NCBI GenBank assembly: GCA_039545275.1
Contig: BCHS01000010.1
Span: forward strand, 248,001-312,000
Source: Pseudomicrostroma phylloplanum
Taxonomy: Eukaryota > Basidiomycota > Exobasidiomycetes > Microstromatales
Direction: 5' to 3'
Length of the DNA: 64,000 nucleotides
The notes beneath the pieces are model-generated. The model made no database searches and had not been told where the DNA came from. It saw only the letters and a list, made by a program, of their open reading frames with translations. This document shows, in pieces, positions 33,201 through 44,436 of this stretch. The stretch's first letter is position 1; every line of letters begins with the position of its first letter. A program made the position numbers and the translations under genes.

Positions 33201-34599
33201 CGCTGGCTAGCCAGTCGAATGCTGGCAGCACGAAGACTGCTTTTACCTGAAGAGGAGGACCGAGGCAAACCAGACGGTCGCAAAGAGGCAACACGGGCTG
33301 GCTGCGTACTGGGCGATGTCGGCGAGCCATGCGAGATAGGAGATGCCAGCCGCTCCATAGCGCTGTCGTAAGAAGCGGAAGGAGTCATGGAGGAAGTGGA
33401 CGGCTTGGCGTCGCGTCGAGTCTCAAGACTCAGGGTCTTGTGCGTCTTGCCGTTCGACGACGCCGACTCAGACTGAACACGAGGCCTCGATTTGGTTCTT
33501 GGGGGAATGGCGCCCGCAGGTAGCGCTGGCGCTGGTACAGCCGCAGGTCTGCTGCTCTTCGAGCTGCCTTGGCTTGTGGTCCGCATTGGTACCGGCCGGA
33601 CTGGATTCTGCAAGGAAAGCTCGATCGCCGGAGGCAAAATATCCCCCTGGCGTTCGACCTTCACAACATCACTTTCTGAATTCTGTTGCTGAGGTGACGG
33701 GCGTCGTACCCATGAGGGGTTTCGATGATGATCGTATCGTCCACCTGGCTGCGAGTTCGATCTCGCAGCAAGAGAGTGACTAGAAGACACTATGGGCGCT
33801 TTGTACATTCTGTCAGGGGGAGCATCATCAGAGGTTATTCCCATAGCGAAGTTGCTGAGATCTGAAGGCGCAGACTGCGACGTCTGGAGAGCATCGCAAT
33901 GATCCCCAGCTAGACTGCTGCCATGGGTCTCGTAGCTATTTTGACTAGTCCTTCTGCTCCACACAGAGGCTCGAGAGTTACCCGAGGAGGAGGCATCCGA
34001 TGAGAGATTTAGCGAGGTAGACATGGTGTCATGGCGATCGCGCCCCATGGACGCTCCCCAAGCATCTTCCGGCAAGGATGCCAGAGCTGTGGGCATCTGC
34101 TTGGCAGAGCTTTGTCGTTCCAGAGTGTGCTGTTCGACATGTGGTTTCCTGGTAAGCGTGGGCTCGTGAGCTTGCGAAGGCAAGACAAATTGAGACAGGG
34201 CAGAGGAAGACCGCCTCGAGGTCGAATTGGGTGTTGCTGACCAGGTGTCGTCTGGTGTGAGATACTGAGCATCGGAGCAATATCCTTTCTCTTGAGAATG
34301 TGACGAATGAGATTGCGCTGTAATGATGGGGAAGGGAATGTATCAGTTTGAAAAAGTTCGAAGCAGTACAACACGCGCTGGCGCTCACACTCACGACCTG
34401 CCGTGTCTTCGCTGAACCTCAGGAAACTACTATCGAAGTCTTCCAAGATCAAGCGCCTCGTGATTGCATCACCATCGATGCCTGTTCTCCTCGTCTCCAC
34501 ATCTTCTGTCTCTGTGTTCAAGGCCTGCCGCTTCCTTTCGTTCAGGAGCTCGTCGAGCGGTGGGGGCGGGAGCAATTTGGTGTTGCTAGTGGGTTCCAT
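30245..34599 (-). CDS. LRR-DH-PH Rho guanine-nucleotide exchange factor
   Basis: Exons 34599-34395 and 34317-30245 (minus; donor GTGAGT, acceptor TTACAG) encode 1425 residues. Residues 1-540 are Ser-rich and disordered. About 550-675 hold leucine-rich repeats of the LxxLxVSxNxLxxLP type (for example LEELNVSGNKLGSLPAWL and LSVLSLRNNRLSHLPSWL). About 1005-1230 is a Dbl-homology domain, starting RRRRIISEIISTEQSYLRGLQELCDIY and including LLPVQRLPRYEMLLKEL, which is the DH helix that contacts the GTPase. About 1270-1424 is a PH domain ending with a Trp helix (EAASWCESINN). It should activate a Rho/Cdc42-type GTPase at the cortex; which GTPase is unknown. The combination of LRR with DH-PH in one polypeptide is unusual. 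The intron is supported by phase continuity (GGT C + CG CAA), adding 113 residues upstream of the long exon's first Leu-start. Confidence 0.88.
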
Positions 34600-36503
34600 C
34601 TGAGCGACGCAGTGAGTTAGAGTCTGAGGTGTGTGTTGGCGTTTCCAGTGTACTGGATGGACTTTCGGGACGTTCGCTACAGCGTTCTCTGGGAGTGCTG
34701 TAGAGGCCGATAGGGGTCGACCTTGATGGGGGTGCGAGAGAAGCCGGAGAGCAGAGGTAAGGCCACGGGCGGCGCGGAATTGCTACCGCCGGGCTTGGTG
34801 CCTGAGCCGTTCCAGGGGATCGGTAATTCGAAGCCGGCCTGCAGACGAACGATGCCTGATGGCTGTATATGAGCTCCACGTGAGAGGAGAGTGATTGTGT
34901 AGGACCAGCCAATAGAAGTGGGACTCGAAGTGACCGCGTTCGCACCTAGTCCTTGCTGGGACCCTGAGAAAGGTACGAGAATCAGAAACAGTGACCAGGA
35001 AGAGGTGACGACAATCGAAGCAGATCGAGGAGCTCAGGTTGGGAGGATCGAACGTGGGAGCAGGAGCAGAGATATAGTCAAGGATGATGGTGGGCCAGAG
35101 GTCAGGAAGGAGGAAGGACCAGGCGCTGCGAGAAGCGCAAAATGGCAAGAGCAACCCCCCACCCCACTCTCCCGCCCGTACGGGGTACACTTTGGCGCGG
35201 CGACCAAACTCGGCAGGACACGCGGCAAACGCCTCTTCCTCGGCGAGATAGCCGGAGGGACTCAGGCAGGGAGGCCCACGCCGCCAGTAGAGGAGAGGAT
35301 ACGCTGGGCTTCCTTCGCACTCGACTGCTCACGGGCTAATTTCGTAAAGGTTGAAACTCATTAATAGCTATCTCGCGCAATCAGGACAGTCGCAGAGGGT
35401 CGCTTCGCAAGCGTAGACATGGAGGGATCTAGGCTGCCGGCCTCGCTTTCCATCTGTCATGGGCTGGACGTCTGCCAGCGCCGGTCCGGTGTCTGCATCC
35501 TACTACAGCACAGCGAGTCCGCAGATGCTGGCCTGTATCGTCTGCACCTGCGCCCCGCGCCAAGAAGGACTCGCGCTTGAAAGCGACCTGACATGCTCAC
35601 CACGCCTTGCGTCCTAGCCCCGTGCTTGAGTCCGGCCACAGCGGGCTGCGCTTCGAGGCTCAATGGACACCCATTCTGGACATCCCCGCTGTGGCAGGCA
35701 AAGTCCGCTCTTGCTCCTGACGCCCAGCTGCTGCACTCCCGCTCCCGTCCTAGCCCCCCTACATCCCGTGCTACATGACTGCATCGCCAAGACACGGGCA
35801 GGCAATCTCAACATACGGCACTCATTGACGCAGTAAGGCAACGTATGGAACAGCTAGACAGTGACTGACTGGGATCGGATCAATGGTAGGCTGAATTGTG
35901 AGATCGTCGTTTCAGCTGATCAATGATCGTAGCGTGGGGGGCATAGCCGCCTGCGGGTCCTCGAATGGCCCCTACAAGCTGGCCACGGCTAGCAATTAGC
36001 CAACACGGGCAGACGTGTTCAGGGCGAGGGACAAAGCTCAACTCTTGCGACTAAGCCGGCCACCAAGCAGGCACAAGCAGTCTCGATCAGGGCAGCGCAG
36101 AGCCTCTGCCCAGCAGTTCAGGGGCGCTCAACAGGCACGGAGACGCCCTTTCGGGTGATCATTAACGGCTCGCGCTTACATGGTCACCATGTCCGGCCGA
36201 CCTCGGGAGAGGCTGGCCAGGTAGAGACTTCGTGTTAGGGTCATGCCAAGTAGGCATTAGCACTTTGGATCCTCTGCGCACCTTCGTCTCCTGGACCGGC
36301 CAGCTTGACACGAGCCACGATTACCATCAGTGCCTGGACTTGCTAGATACCCCTCTTTGTTCCAGCACCTCGGCTAGCCGAGGGCTTCCACATCCTACAT
36401 CCTCACGCTCACTAAAAACAAATCTGCTCGGAGTCCAGCGGAATACGATCCGTAGGCAAAGCAAGCTTTAAGGCGACTTCCTCACACAGACGATACAATC
36501 GCA
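34600..36503. other. Divergent spacer upstream of RhoGEF and the unknown 332-residue gene
   Basis: The 1.9 kb spacer has no ORF of convincing composition. It contains promoters for two divergent genes by layout only. GC-rich, short-ORF-dense sequence lies at 34900-35800, and more mixed sequence with a CACACAGACGATACAATCGCA leader lies before 36504. Nothing else is identified. Confidence 0.5.
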
Positions 36504-37502
36504 ATGGCTGCTCCCATGTCAGCTCGTAGCCAGGTCAACACCCCTCGACCGCCCCCTTCTGCAGATCAGACAAGTACTGCCTCAACCACTCGCGAATTCG
36601 CTATTGAGAAGTTCAGACGTTATCGTCAGCTCCAAGAAGTGGAGGCCCTCAGCCCGCTTCGGTTCCTTGAGGCTTACAACTGTGGCAGACTTGACGTGCT
36701 CAAGGTCTATTACCCTAAGGACGTCCGCGAGCTCCTACACGCCACTGCTCAGCGCTTGAGCGAAGAGACAGACGAGGTTCTGGATGATGAGGAGCCCCCC
36801 TACATTCAAGGATACTCAGCCGTGAGCAAGGGGGGCAACGCATCTGCCCTGACCAGCAAGCGGAGCATGCCACTTCTACAAGGTTTTGCGTCACGTTCGC
36901 CACCTGCCAGTCGGATCAGCTCGCCAACACACTCTCTCACGCCCTCAATCTCGATGTCAGACCTCTCCGCTGCTCGAGGCAGGCTGCTTCGAGCCACAGA
37001 CCTACCGCCACAATCACCGCCTCCAAGTCGTCCCCTACCCTCTCCTCCGGCCAGCTCACAGTGCTCTTCGGCTGCGTCCTCCATCAAAGGCAGCCAGAGG
37101 GACTGCAGCAGAGCGGACTCCCGATCCAACAGTACAGCTGCACTTCTCAGCCCGACTCCGGCACCAACGAAGACACCTCGCGCTCACCGTGCTCTGACGA
37201 CGCCTACATCGGCTGCACCAACTCTAGAAAGGACATCCACCCTCCGTTCCTCACGATTCGGCGAGCAGACGCCCTTGGACGATGGATGGCTCCATCCCTG
37301 CGAGCGGGACATCATCATCGACAATTCGACGTACCTGGAGAGGCGTGATACGGGCAGACGGCGTGGAGAAGAGGACGGCTGGAAGAGCATGGCCAGCAAA
37401 GCTGCATCCCTGGTGAAGGGCAAGGCCAAGGGGAGACCTGACACCGCAAACACTGTATCGTCGACCTCGACACAACGGTGGGAGATGGGTCCAAACTATT
37501 GA
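36504..37502 (+). CDS. Unknown Ser/Pro-rich protein, 332 residues
   Basis: A single-exon ORF begins at an ATG in good context (CGCAATGGC). I do not recognise a family. Residues about 28-90 look folded and possibly helical (REFAIEKFRRYRQLQEVEAL, RFLEAYNCGRLDVLKVYYP, VRELLHATAQRLSEETDE). Residues about 115-250 are Ser/Pro/Ala-rich and disordered. The C-terminus has a short ordered-looking stretch (DDGWLHPCERDIIIDNSTYLERR) and a basic end. No signal peptide or membrane segment is seen. It is oriented with the membrane protein downstream, about 570 bases apart. Codon use looks coding (GC-rich third positions), so a real gene is likely, but its function is unknown. Confidence 0.7.
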   Translation: MAAPMSARSQVNTPRPPPSADQTSTASTTREFAIEKFRRYRQLQEVEALSPLRFLEAYNCGRLDVLKVYYPKDVRELLHATAQRLSEETDEVLDDEEPPYIQGYSAVSKGGNASALTSKRSMPLLQGFASRSPPASRISSPTHSLTPSISMSDLSAARGRLLRATDLPPQSPPPSRPLPSPPASSQCSSAASSIKGSQRDCSRADSRSNSTAALLSPTPAPTKTPRAHRALTTPTSAAPTLERTSTLRSSRFGEQTPLDDGWLHPCERDIIIDNSTYLERRDTGRRRGEEDGWKSMASKAASLVKGKAKGRPDTANTVSSTSTQRWEMGPNY

Positions 37503-38075
37503 GAAGGGGTTCAAGGCGGGGGAAGAACCACGGGCTGGCGGCTTTGATCAACCGCGTGTCACATCCAATGATCCGGCGCATCCCGACACGACTGGCCTGG
37601 TGCATCGAGTGACTGGTCGCGGTTCTATCGGCGTGCCGGCAAACCTCGTCCGGCCGTCGTACATAAGAGCTCTCCACTCTTCCTAGCCACCCAACTTGTC
37701 CTACCCATCCTCTCCTTCGCTCCCGTCTCTTACTACACCTTATTGTTCTGCCCTCTGCTTTCTTAAGTCTGTGGCCTTTGCTCGTCACCGCTACCTTCCC
37801 GCGACGTTGGACTTCTGGCTCACCTTGCCGTCGTCTCGCCTCCCGCCCTGCCCGTCTTCGGGCTCTTCGCTTCTCGCTCAACCTCGCCACCTTGCCCACT
37901 GCTACCATCGGTCCAGAATCCCACCAGTTCACGTCGGCAGTGCCGGTTTGTGAAGCTCACCTCTCCCCAGAACCATCACGATCTCCTACACACACACTCT
38001 TGAAGCTGAGCAAGCCAGCCTCAACGCTGCTCTCCTCCCTTCTCTCCGCCTGCGGCCCACGTTAATCGTTTTCAA
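37503..38075. promoter_or_regulatory. Promoter/leader of the 743-residue membrane protein
   Basis: A TATA-like CATAAGAG element (about 37663) and a long CT-rich leader (about 37670-38000) precede the ATG at 38076. Overlapping small ORFs in the leader are not supported as genes. Confidence 0.45.
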
Positions 38076-40418
38076 ATGCGAGATCAGCTCTCGCGCGCCT
38101 TTGGGAAGGTTCCCCTGCAGTCATCCACTGGCCCTGTCATGCTTCGACCCTGGCTGGGTGAAGACTCCTTCGACAGCAGCATGGCCTCCCAAGCAGTCCC
38201 GCATGTAGTCACAGGCAATAGCGCAAACTCAGCCCTGTCAATTGACGGCGTCTGCACAGTCCCACGAGTGGCCTCGATCGCTTTTGGAGAGAGCGCTGCT
38301 GGGCGACCTACAAACGAACAGACGGGTACTCGGAGCCAGACCACGGATGCGCCTTATGCTTCAGGGCTTGCTCACTCGGAGCCAGTCCACTGCCTCTCCA
38401 TGAAGCGTCCCGAAGATGTTGGCCAGGCATTCTCCCAGATCGATATCGCCGACGAACAGGATGACCAGCGTACTGGCTGTCGGTACGTCACCGTAGAGTC
38501 CGCCAACCTGCTCAGTGTGACGACTCAGACGGCTCGTATCTGTCGAGATTGTGGCAAAGTCATTACGCCTTCCCTCAACAGCAGCCCATCAACGGTACTA
38601 CCAAGAGCTTCTGTGCTTCTATGCTTGGCCTTCTCATTGCTTGTCTTTCAAGTCATCGATGCAGGAGGAGCACATGTCGTCCTCGCCCATCAGAACCCCT
38701 TGTCGAAGACTGCTCTCTCAGGCCGAGTCGCATTCCTCATCGGACAGTCAATTGGCTCTTTCGTCGGCAGCTCCCTTCACTCGATGGGCAGATGGGCGCT
38801 CCTTGTCGACCTCGCGCTGGGAAGTCTATTCGCGGCTATTGCGGGCACAAGCATCACCTACATCATGCTCGACATATTCCGAGGTCTCACTGGTGTCACC
38901 TCTGGCATAATGCTTAGCCTCGTGCTGCATGACTTGAGGAGTCTACTGGCCTCATGGGTGCCCACATCTATGGCCGCCTTGCTTGTCCTCCTTCTCGCTG
39001 TAGTTGGTCAGCTATCCGCCGGCTGGCTCTCGACTCTGATCGTCCACTCGCTACACTGGCAATGGCTTTACTGGGGAAGCTCCATAGCCCTCTTTTGCAA
39101 CACATGTGCCATCGTCTTCTTGGTGAGCCTCAAAGGAGCACAGCGTACAAGTTTTCCGCAACAAGCGCAAGATCACAGTGCTACTGTCGCTTTCCTCAAG
39201 CGGTCGGCTCTCGTAGTATGGCTTCCCATCACGCACCCTCATCTGAGCCTCGCAACAATGTCGATGGCCACTGCCGCTTGCATACATGTCACCGTCCTGG
39301 CCACTGTACACTTTCTGTGGAAGCTCACATTCCGCTTCAGCTCTCATCGAGCATTCTTGACTACGACTGTCTGCCTGCTCATCAGCTTGCTACTTGCGCT
39401 GGTCATTGTTGCTATTCTAGGCCGGAAGCATCCGGGCAAAGGTGGGAAGCGTCTAACGCTCTATGATGAGAAGTCGCCTCAAGCAGCAGGATGCCGCGGT
39501 GCCCTTCCTGAGCGAGCGCTACTTCAGACCGCGATTGCGCTGCTGGCCATGGCTGGTGGTCTTCTCTTCATGGCGCTGGCAACGAAGACGACCGTATCTT
39601 GGGTAGCGACCGCTTTGCTACTGGTCATCATTGGCACGGCTAGTCTGCTCACCATCGATAGCGGACTGCGCTACACACTCGACATATATCGTCCGACTGG
39701 GGATGGATTAGGCGACTGGGGCAAACACTACGTCGTTGCCGCTTCAGGCTCGTGCCTCGGTACCGTTATCGGCGCGTGTGCTCAGGCACTTATGATGTCT
39801 CCTCTAGGTGAGTCAACAGACGTAGAGCCCCAACGCTTCGCGGCCGAGCGACCATCACCACCTCAGCCTCAGAGGGTGAAAGCATTGTCCTGACTTGCTC
39901 TCCCACATCCCTTCACAGCCTTTGTCAAGCTTGGCTTCTCCACTCTGTGCTGCGCACTTGCGTGCTGTGCTCTTGTAGGTGCTGTCATTGCAGTCGCTGT
40001 GTACCGACTCGGTCCTGAATGGCGCAAGAAGCGATGGGACAGCTTCAGTGCCGCTTCGTCCGACTCTTGGTCGAAGTTCGGTGCATCTGGAAGCCACCAG
40101 GAGCCTCAGGACGACCTACGAGCGCCTCGCGCTGCCCAGCTGCAGGTCTCAGCTCCTCAGCTTCAGATGTCAACGTACCCAATGACGTTTCAAGGCCCAT
40201 CCCTACGCCACCAGGACGACGTCGAAGAGCCCGATGCGCTCAAGTCTTCTACGTTGTCGACTTCACCTGGAGAAGGCACAATGCACAAGTCAAGCCGCCA
40301 GCAGAGCCTCTTCTCCTCGTCCACTGTCGGTTCGTGCACCGACCTCGGTGAAGCTGTCGGAGAGCGAAGGCAGCAGTCCTTCGACTATGGCCGAAGCGTG
40401 ACAGGATTCCGCCTCTGA
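38076..40418 (+). CDS. MFS-like multi-pass membrane protein, unplaced subfamily
   Basis: Exons 38076-39807 and 39919-40418 join to 743 residues (donor GTGAGT, acceptor TTCACAG). The first ~175 residues are hydrophilic and include a lone CRDC pair (Cys-x2-Cys). From about 180 to 610 there are roughly twelve hydrophobic segments, including FLIGQSIGSFVGSSLHSMGRWALL, which resembles the MFS TM2-TM3 motif-A region, a central basic loop (RKHPGKGGKRLTLYDEKS), and a last segment encoded across the intron (FVKLGFSTLCCALACCALVGAVIAVAVY). The remaining ~125 residues form a Ser/Gln-rich cytosolic tail. Subfamily and substrate are unclear. Stopping at 39893 by reading through the donor would remove the last helix, so the spliced form is preferred. 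Confidence 0.8.
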
Positions 40419-42204
40419 GATGCACAGTCTCAAAGACTCGACCTGAGCAAAGTAATGGCTGGACATCCGATCGGCTCCCTCATCCCCACAAGCACGTGTG
40501 CGTCATCGCGCTCAGCTTTTCCTCCCTTCTCTAATGTGACGTGTCAAGGTTTCCAGAGATTGCTACCTCAGTGGGAGCAAGTCCAATGTCAATGGTGTTT
40601 TGTCCAGCAGCGAAGCATGACCTGGAGCGACAGCTGTAGCGAGCAATACGGAGATCACGGCAGAGCTCGGATGTCGGAACAAGCTAAAGCAGGGACAAGG
40701 CCGATATGCGGGTGATCGGAGTGCAGGGGTGCGACCAGATGCGCGTCATGGTACGTCTGGCTGGAGGAGTACGCGGAGGTGACAGCAGCTGGCTACCGTC
40801 AAGATAACGGCACTGCCAAGGTCGAGTAGACGCCCTCAGATATGCCCGTCCCAGTATGATCGCGACGCAGGTACAGTGCGGCGAGGTGACAGCAGCATGA
40901 TGCTTGTTGAGCGGAGAAAGATAACAAGCAAGCCACGACTAGGGTCTGAATTCGTAGCATCGTTGGGCAGATTTGTCCAGCTGACAGGCACAGTGACAGC
41001 GAGAGCCCATTTTCGCTCTGTTCCTCCCGATGACCTATTCTGAGCTGCCTGGTCGTGTATGTGGGTGCCTGCCCTTGCCTTGCCTTCGTTCGGAACCAGA
41101 ATTCATGCGTGGCCGGGATGGATGGTCCGGAAGGTCGACGTCAACGTCAACGTCATATCTCGAACGGCCTTTACCATGTCTGCTGCACGTTGGCGGATCT
41201 AGGGCGAGATCCCGACGGGCAAGCTCTCGTATCGATCACTCTGCATGGGCTGGGCGATGAGCCAGTCAGTCGGTCAGTCAGTCAGTCTGCCTCTTAATTG
41301 CCCCGTCTGCGCGCAGAAGTGCTCCTGCGAGGTCGGCAGGTCTTCCTTCGCAGTCTGGCTCAAGGGCGCTGGTCGGGGTGTCGTCGTAGCCGTGCAAGTT
41401 CGAAGTGGCTTGAGACCCTCATCTGAGTCTGGTGTAGCATGCGATGCTCGTTGGGTGACGCTGACTGTGCTGATGCCCTGGCTGTCGTCGGCTTCCACGC
41501 TGCTCCTCCGGCGCATTTCCCTGGGAACCGTCTGCCTCGCTTGAGACAGGAGGCACAGGGAACAGAGACATTCCCACTCCGCCTTGCCCTTCCACGCCGA
41601 GGATAGAGAGGAGCCCCGCCTCGCCCGGGCTACTCTACCCGCACCCACTCCCATCCCTCGCACCACGATCACTCGCCGCTGCGCCTCGAAGCTTCCCCTC
41701 TTCGCCCTGGGCTGCCCTACCACTCTGCCAAGCTGCTCTGCTCTGCCGCGACCACACCCGGCTACGTCGCCCGCATCCCCTTGGCCACCTCACACACCTT
41801 CCTTTTCCAATCTCCTCTTTAATTCAAGCGCGGACTCTGTGCTCCAGAGTTGCCGTAGATCATCTGCAGCCACCACTCTGCCTCTGCCTCTGCCCCCCCG
41901 CGCTCTCAGCAGATTCGCTTGCGATCCACGCTGCTCAAGGACATTTCGGCTGCCCCTCAATCTGCCCACTGCTGCAGCCCTCCGCCGCTTCCGTCGATCC
42001 TCGTCGTCATTCCCATCAGCTGTCCAGCGTGCATCCCCGCATCCCCTCATCCCCTCGAGCGGTGCTGCCCTTCCCAGCGGGCTGAGACAACAAACGACTT
42101 CCGCCCGCCAACCTCGGCCAAGCACAAGTGCTCTGGAACCAAGAGACGCCTGACCTGGCGGAGGCTTGCAACGGAGGATCCGGACGAGGAAGGGTATAGC
42201 TTCC
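40419..42204. other. Intergenic: upstream of the bHLH gene
   Basis: The 1.8 kb spacer contains CGTCAA and GTCAGT short tandem repeats (about 41136-41155 and 41262-41290) and a long CT/Pro-rich leader (about 41570-42200). A 189-codon plus-strand frame at 41584-42153 is Pro/Ser/Arg-rich and looks like leader sequence rather than a gene. Confidence 0.5.
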
Positions 42205-44436
42205 ATGACATCGCATGACTTGTCGCCGGATCTTACCATCACCCCTACTCCTACGTCCCCTGTCGTTGCTCCACCACATCCATCTCATCATACAAGCGCT
42301 ACCTCTCCTTCCCTCTTCAATCCTCTATTGCCTTCGCATAGAGGTTCTTGCTCGCGGTCTCAGCCAGCATCCTCTGCAGCATTCTCCCAACCTGGCTCTG
42401 CAGCTACTCAGCCTGCCATGGCAATGACTGCTCCTGCCATGTCACAGTCATCCTCTTTCCCAGGAGTAGGGGCTGGGGAAACATCCAGCTTCGATCTTCC
42501 ACCCATGCCGGTGCCGTACGAAGACTTTCACTTCTCCCTCGATCTTCCCGAGAACATCAATGCTTCGGACCTGTCCCTCCTTCAGAACCAGACCGACTTC
42601 CATGGCCTCTTTGGCACCTCCAGCGCAATGCATACTCCGAGCATCGTGTCAGGCTCAGCCCTCTTTGGATCGGCTACACCACTCGTACGCACACCTGCGC
42701 CTCTGGTGAGCCAGGAGCCTCAGCCGCCTCATGCAGAAGCAGAGTCTTCCTCCATGGGAGCAGCAGGACAGCTAGGGTCGGAAGACGCCCTGATGACGAG
42801 CATGCAGCTAGACACACCCGTATCATCAGCCTCTTCTAACTCGACACTGAGAGCTGGCCCCCCTCCTCCTCCCGACTTCGAGCCGCCGCCCGGACCCGAT
42901 GGAGGCGCCTTCTCCTTCAACTCTCTCCTTGGCGGACAGGGGGGACAGGGAGGCGCCTCATTCGACCAATCGCAGTACCCAGGACAACGCTTTCAGCAGA
43001 TGCAACAGCAGCAACAATACCCAGGCATGGGTGGTGCTCCCATGGCATCAGGTCCGGGGTATCATTCACATCCACCGGCCCTGAAGGGCAACAGCTTTGG
43101 AGGCTCTGTGCAGCCTCTCTTCGAGCCCTCGGAGTCAGACTTCCTCTCGAACTTCCTTGAAGGATTCGAGTCGAGCTGGAACTTCAATCCTACATTGCCT
43201 GACAATATGCCATCCTTCGCAGCGGCAGCTGCCCAGCAGGCGGGAGGCAATGGATACATGGGGACTCAGGCAAAGACGCCGCCGCCCGCCGTAGACGGTA
43301 CTCTGAGCATGCTCACCACTCCCAAGGGTCTCAACGGCAATGGCAATGGCAACAGGCGGAAGTCTATGGCCAAGAAGAACACACTCTCACCATCCAACGA
43401 TGGATCTTCTGTTCAGCTGCAACGTGGGGCAGATTCCTCCTTTGCAGCGTTCGGAGGTCATCTCAATGACATGGAAGACGAAGAAGAAGACGAGCTGGAG
43501 GGTGGTGCGACATCGCTGGGGACGAAGCGATCTTCATTCGCACGCATCAAAGCTGGCGGGCCCAAGAGAAGGGGAAGTCTAGCTCATCTGGACGGCGGCA
43601 ATGCGACCTCTGGTGGACACCTCGTGTGGCCATCTGGTGCAGGGATGCAGGCCGGTGATATGAACGGCCGCGGGCCTCCACCACTTCTCTCGCACCAGGC
43701 CCAGCCGCCCATGTTGCATCTGCAAAGAGTGCCTCCGGCAGCCTCTTCGTCATCGTCAGCCTACAATAAAGCGCGAGGCAGCTTCCAGAAGCAAGAGTCT
43801 CCCACTTCTGATTCTGGTGGTGACACGTCGACGCCTTCAAAGGATCAATTGGGCTCTAGGAGGGATCTCCTGACGGACAAGGAGAAGAGACAGAACCACA
43901 TCATGTCGGAGCAGCGTCGTCGCAACCACATTCGCGAGGGCTTCGCCGAGCTGGTCTCTCTGCTCGACCTTGGCAGGTCATATGGCGCCAGAGGTCTGGG
44001 CCTCAGCAGTGGTGCTGGAACCGGCATTGAGGACGAGGGACTGGACGACCGGACAGATGTCAGCTCAGACGAGGAGTCGGACGAGGAGGCGGCGGCGCTG
44101 GCAAAGGCTCGGAGGAAAAAGGCCAGGGCAAAGAGGAATGCTCTCCTAGCTGCTGCCGCCGCTGGAGGAAATGGCGCTGCCGCTGCTGCTGCTCGCGGAA
44201 GGGGCAAAGGTAGGGGCAGGGGTGGAAGCGCAGGAGGAGGAGCGGGATCGAAGAGTGCCGTCTTGTTTCAGGCGGTGGATCTGGTCAAGTGGCTGGAATC
44301 CCGCAATGAGAGCATAGAGGAGGAGTGCAGGCTTTTGGAGGAAGAAGCCGGACTGGGATCCGGACCTGTAGTAGAGGAAGGAGCCACTGCTGGCGCGGTC
44401 AGTGGTGGTGCGACCAAGGTCGTGGCCGCTGCCTGA
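42205..44436 (+). CDS. bHLH transcription factor with a very long loop
   Basis: A single exon encodes 743 residues from the ATG at 42205 (MTSHDLSPDL; the open frame extends a little upstream without an ATG). Residues 1-550 are Gln/Pro/Ser/Met-rich and disordered, with an acidic stretch near 425-435. The basic region and helix 1 (about 555-588) read EKRQNHIMSEQRRRNHIREGFAELVSLLDL. They carry His, Glu and Arg at the DNA-reading spacing (H-x3-E-x3-R), which predicts binding to CACGTG-type E-boxes, as in Ino4/Mlx-like proteins. Helix 2 (from about 682: KSAVLFQAVDLVKWLESRN) runs into a Glu-rich helix. Between them lies a 93-residue loop with Asp/Glu, Lys/Arg, poly-Ala and Arg-Gly segments. Exact orthology is not known to me. 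Confidence 0.9.
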   Translation: MTSHDLSPDLTITPTPTSPVVAPPHPSHHTSATSPSLFNPLLPSHRGSCSRSQPASSAAFSQPGSAATQPAMAMTAPAMSQSSSFPGVGAGETSSFDLPPMPVPYEDFHFSLDLPENINASDLSLLQNQTDFHGLFGTSSAMHTPSIVSGSALFGSATPLVRTPAPLVSQEPQPPHAEAESSSMGAAGQLGSEDALMTSMQLDTPVSSASSNSTLRAGPPPPPDFEPPPGPDGGAFSFNSLLGGQGGQGGASFDQSQYPGQRFQQMQQQQQYPGMGGAPMASGPGYHSHPPALKGNSFGGSVQPLFEPSESDFLSNFLEGFESSWNFNPTLPDNMPSFAAAAAQQAGGNGYMGTQAKTPPPAVDGTLSMLTTPKGLNGNGNGNRRKSMAKKNTLSPSNDGSSVQLQRGADSSFAAFGGHLNDMEDEEEDELEGGATSLGTKRSSFARIKAGGPKRRGSLAHLDGGNATSGGHLVWPSGAGMQAGDMNGRGPPPLLSHQAQPPMLHLQRVPPAASSSSSAYNKARGSFQKQESPTSDSGGDTSTPSKDQLGSRRDLLTDKEKRQNHIMSEQRRRNHIREGFAELVSLLDLGRSYGARGLGLSSGAGTGIEDEGLDDRTDVSSDEESDEEAAALAKARRKKARAKRNALLAAAAAGGNGAAAAAARGRGKGRGRGGSAGGGAGSKSAVLFQAVDLVKWLESRNESIEEECRLLEEEAGLGSGPVVEEGATAGAVSGGATKVVAAA

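Noticed and set aside
39808..39893. An unspliced stop for the 743-residue membrane protein
   Set aside because: It begins at a perfect GTGAGT donor, and splicing to 39919 adds a clear last membrane helix in phase.
41584..42153. A 189-codon plus-strand frame before the bHLH gene
   Set aside because: Its Pro/Ser/Arg-rich composition matches a CT-rich leader. It overlaps frames on the other strand and has no domain.
43976..44270. Reading the bHLH loop as an intron (GTCATA...TTTCAG)
   Set aside because: Splicing there would remove the KSAVLFQ start of helix 2, and the donor is not of the type used in this window.
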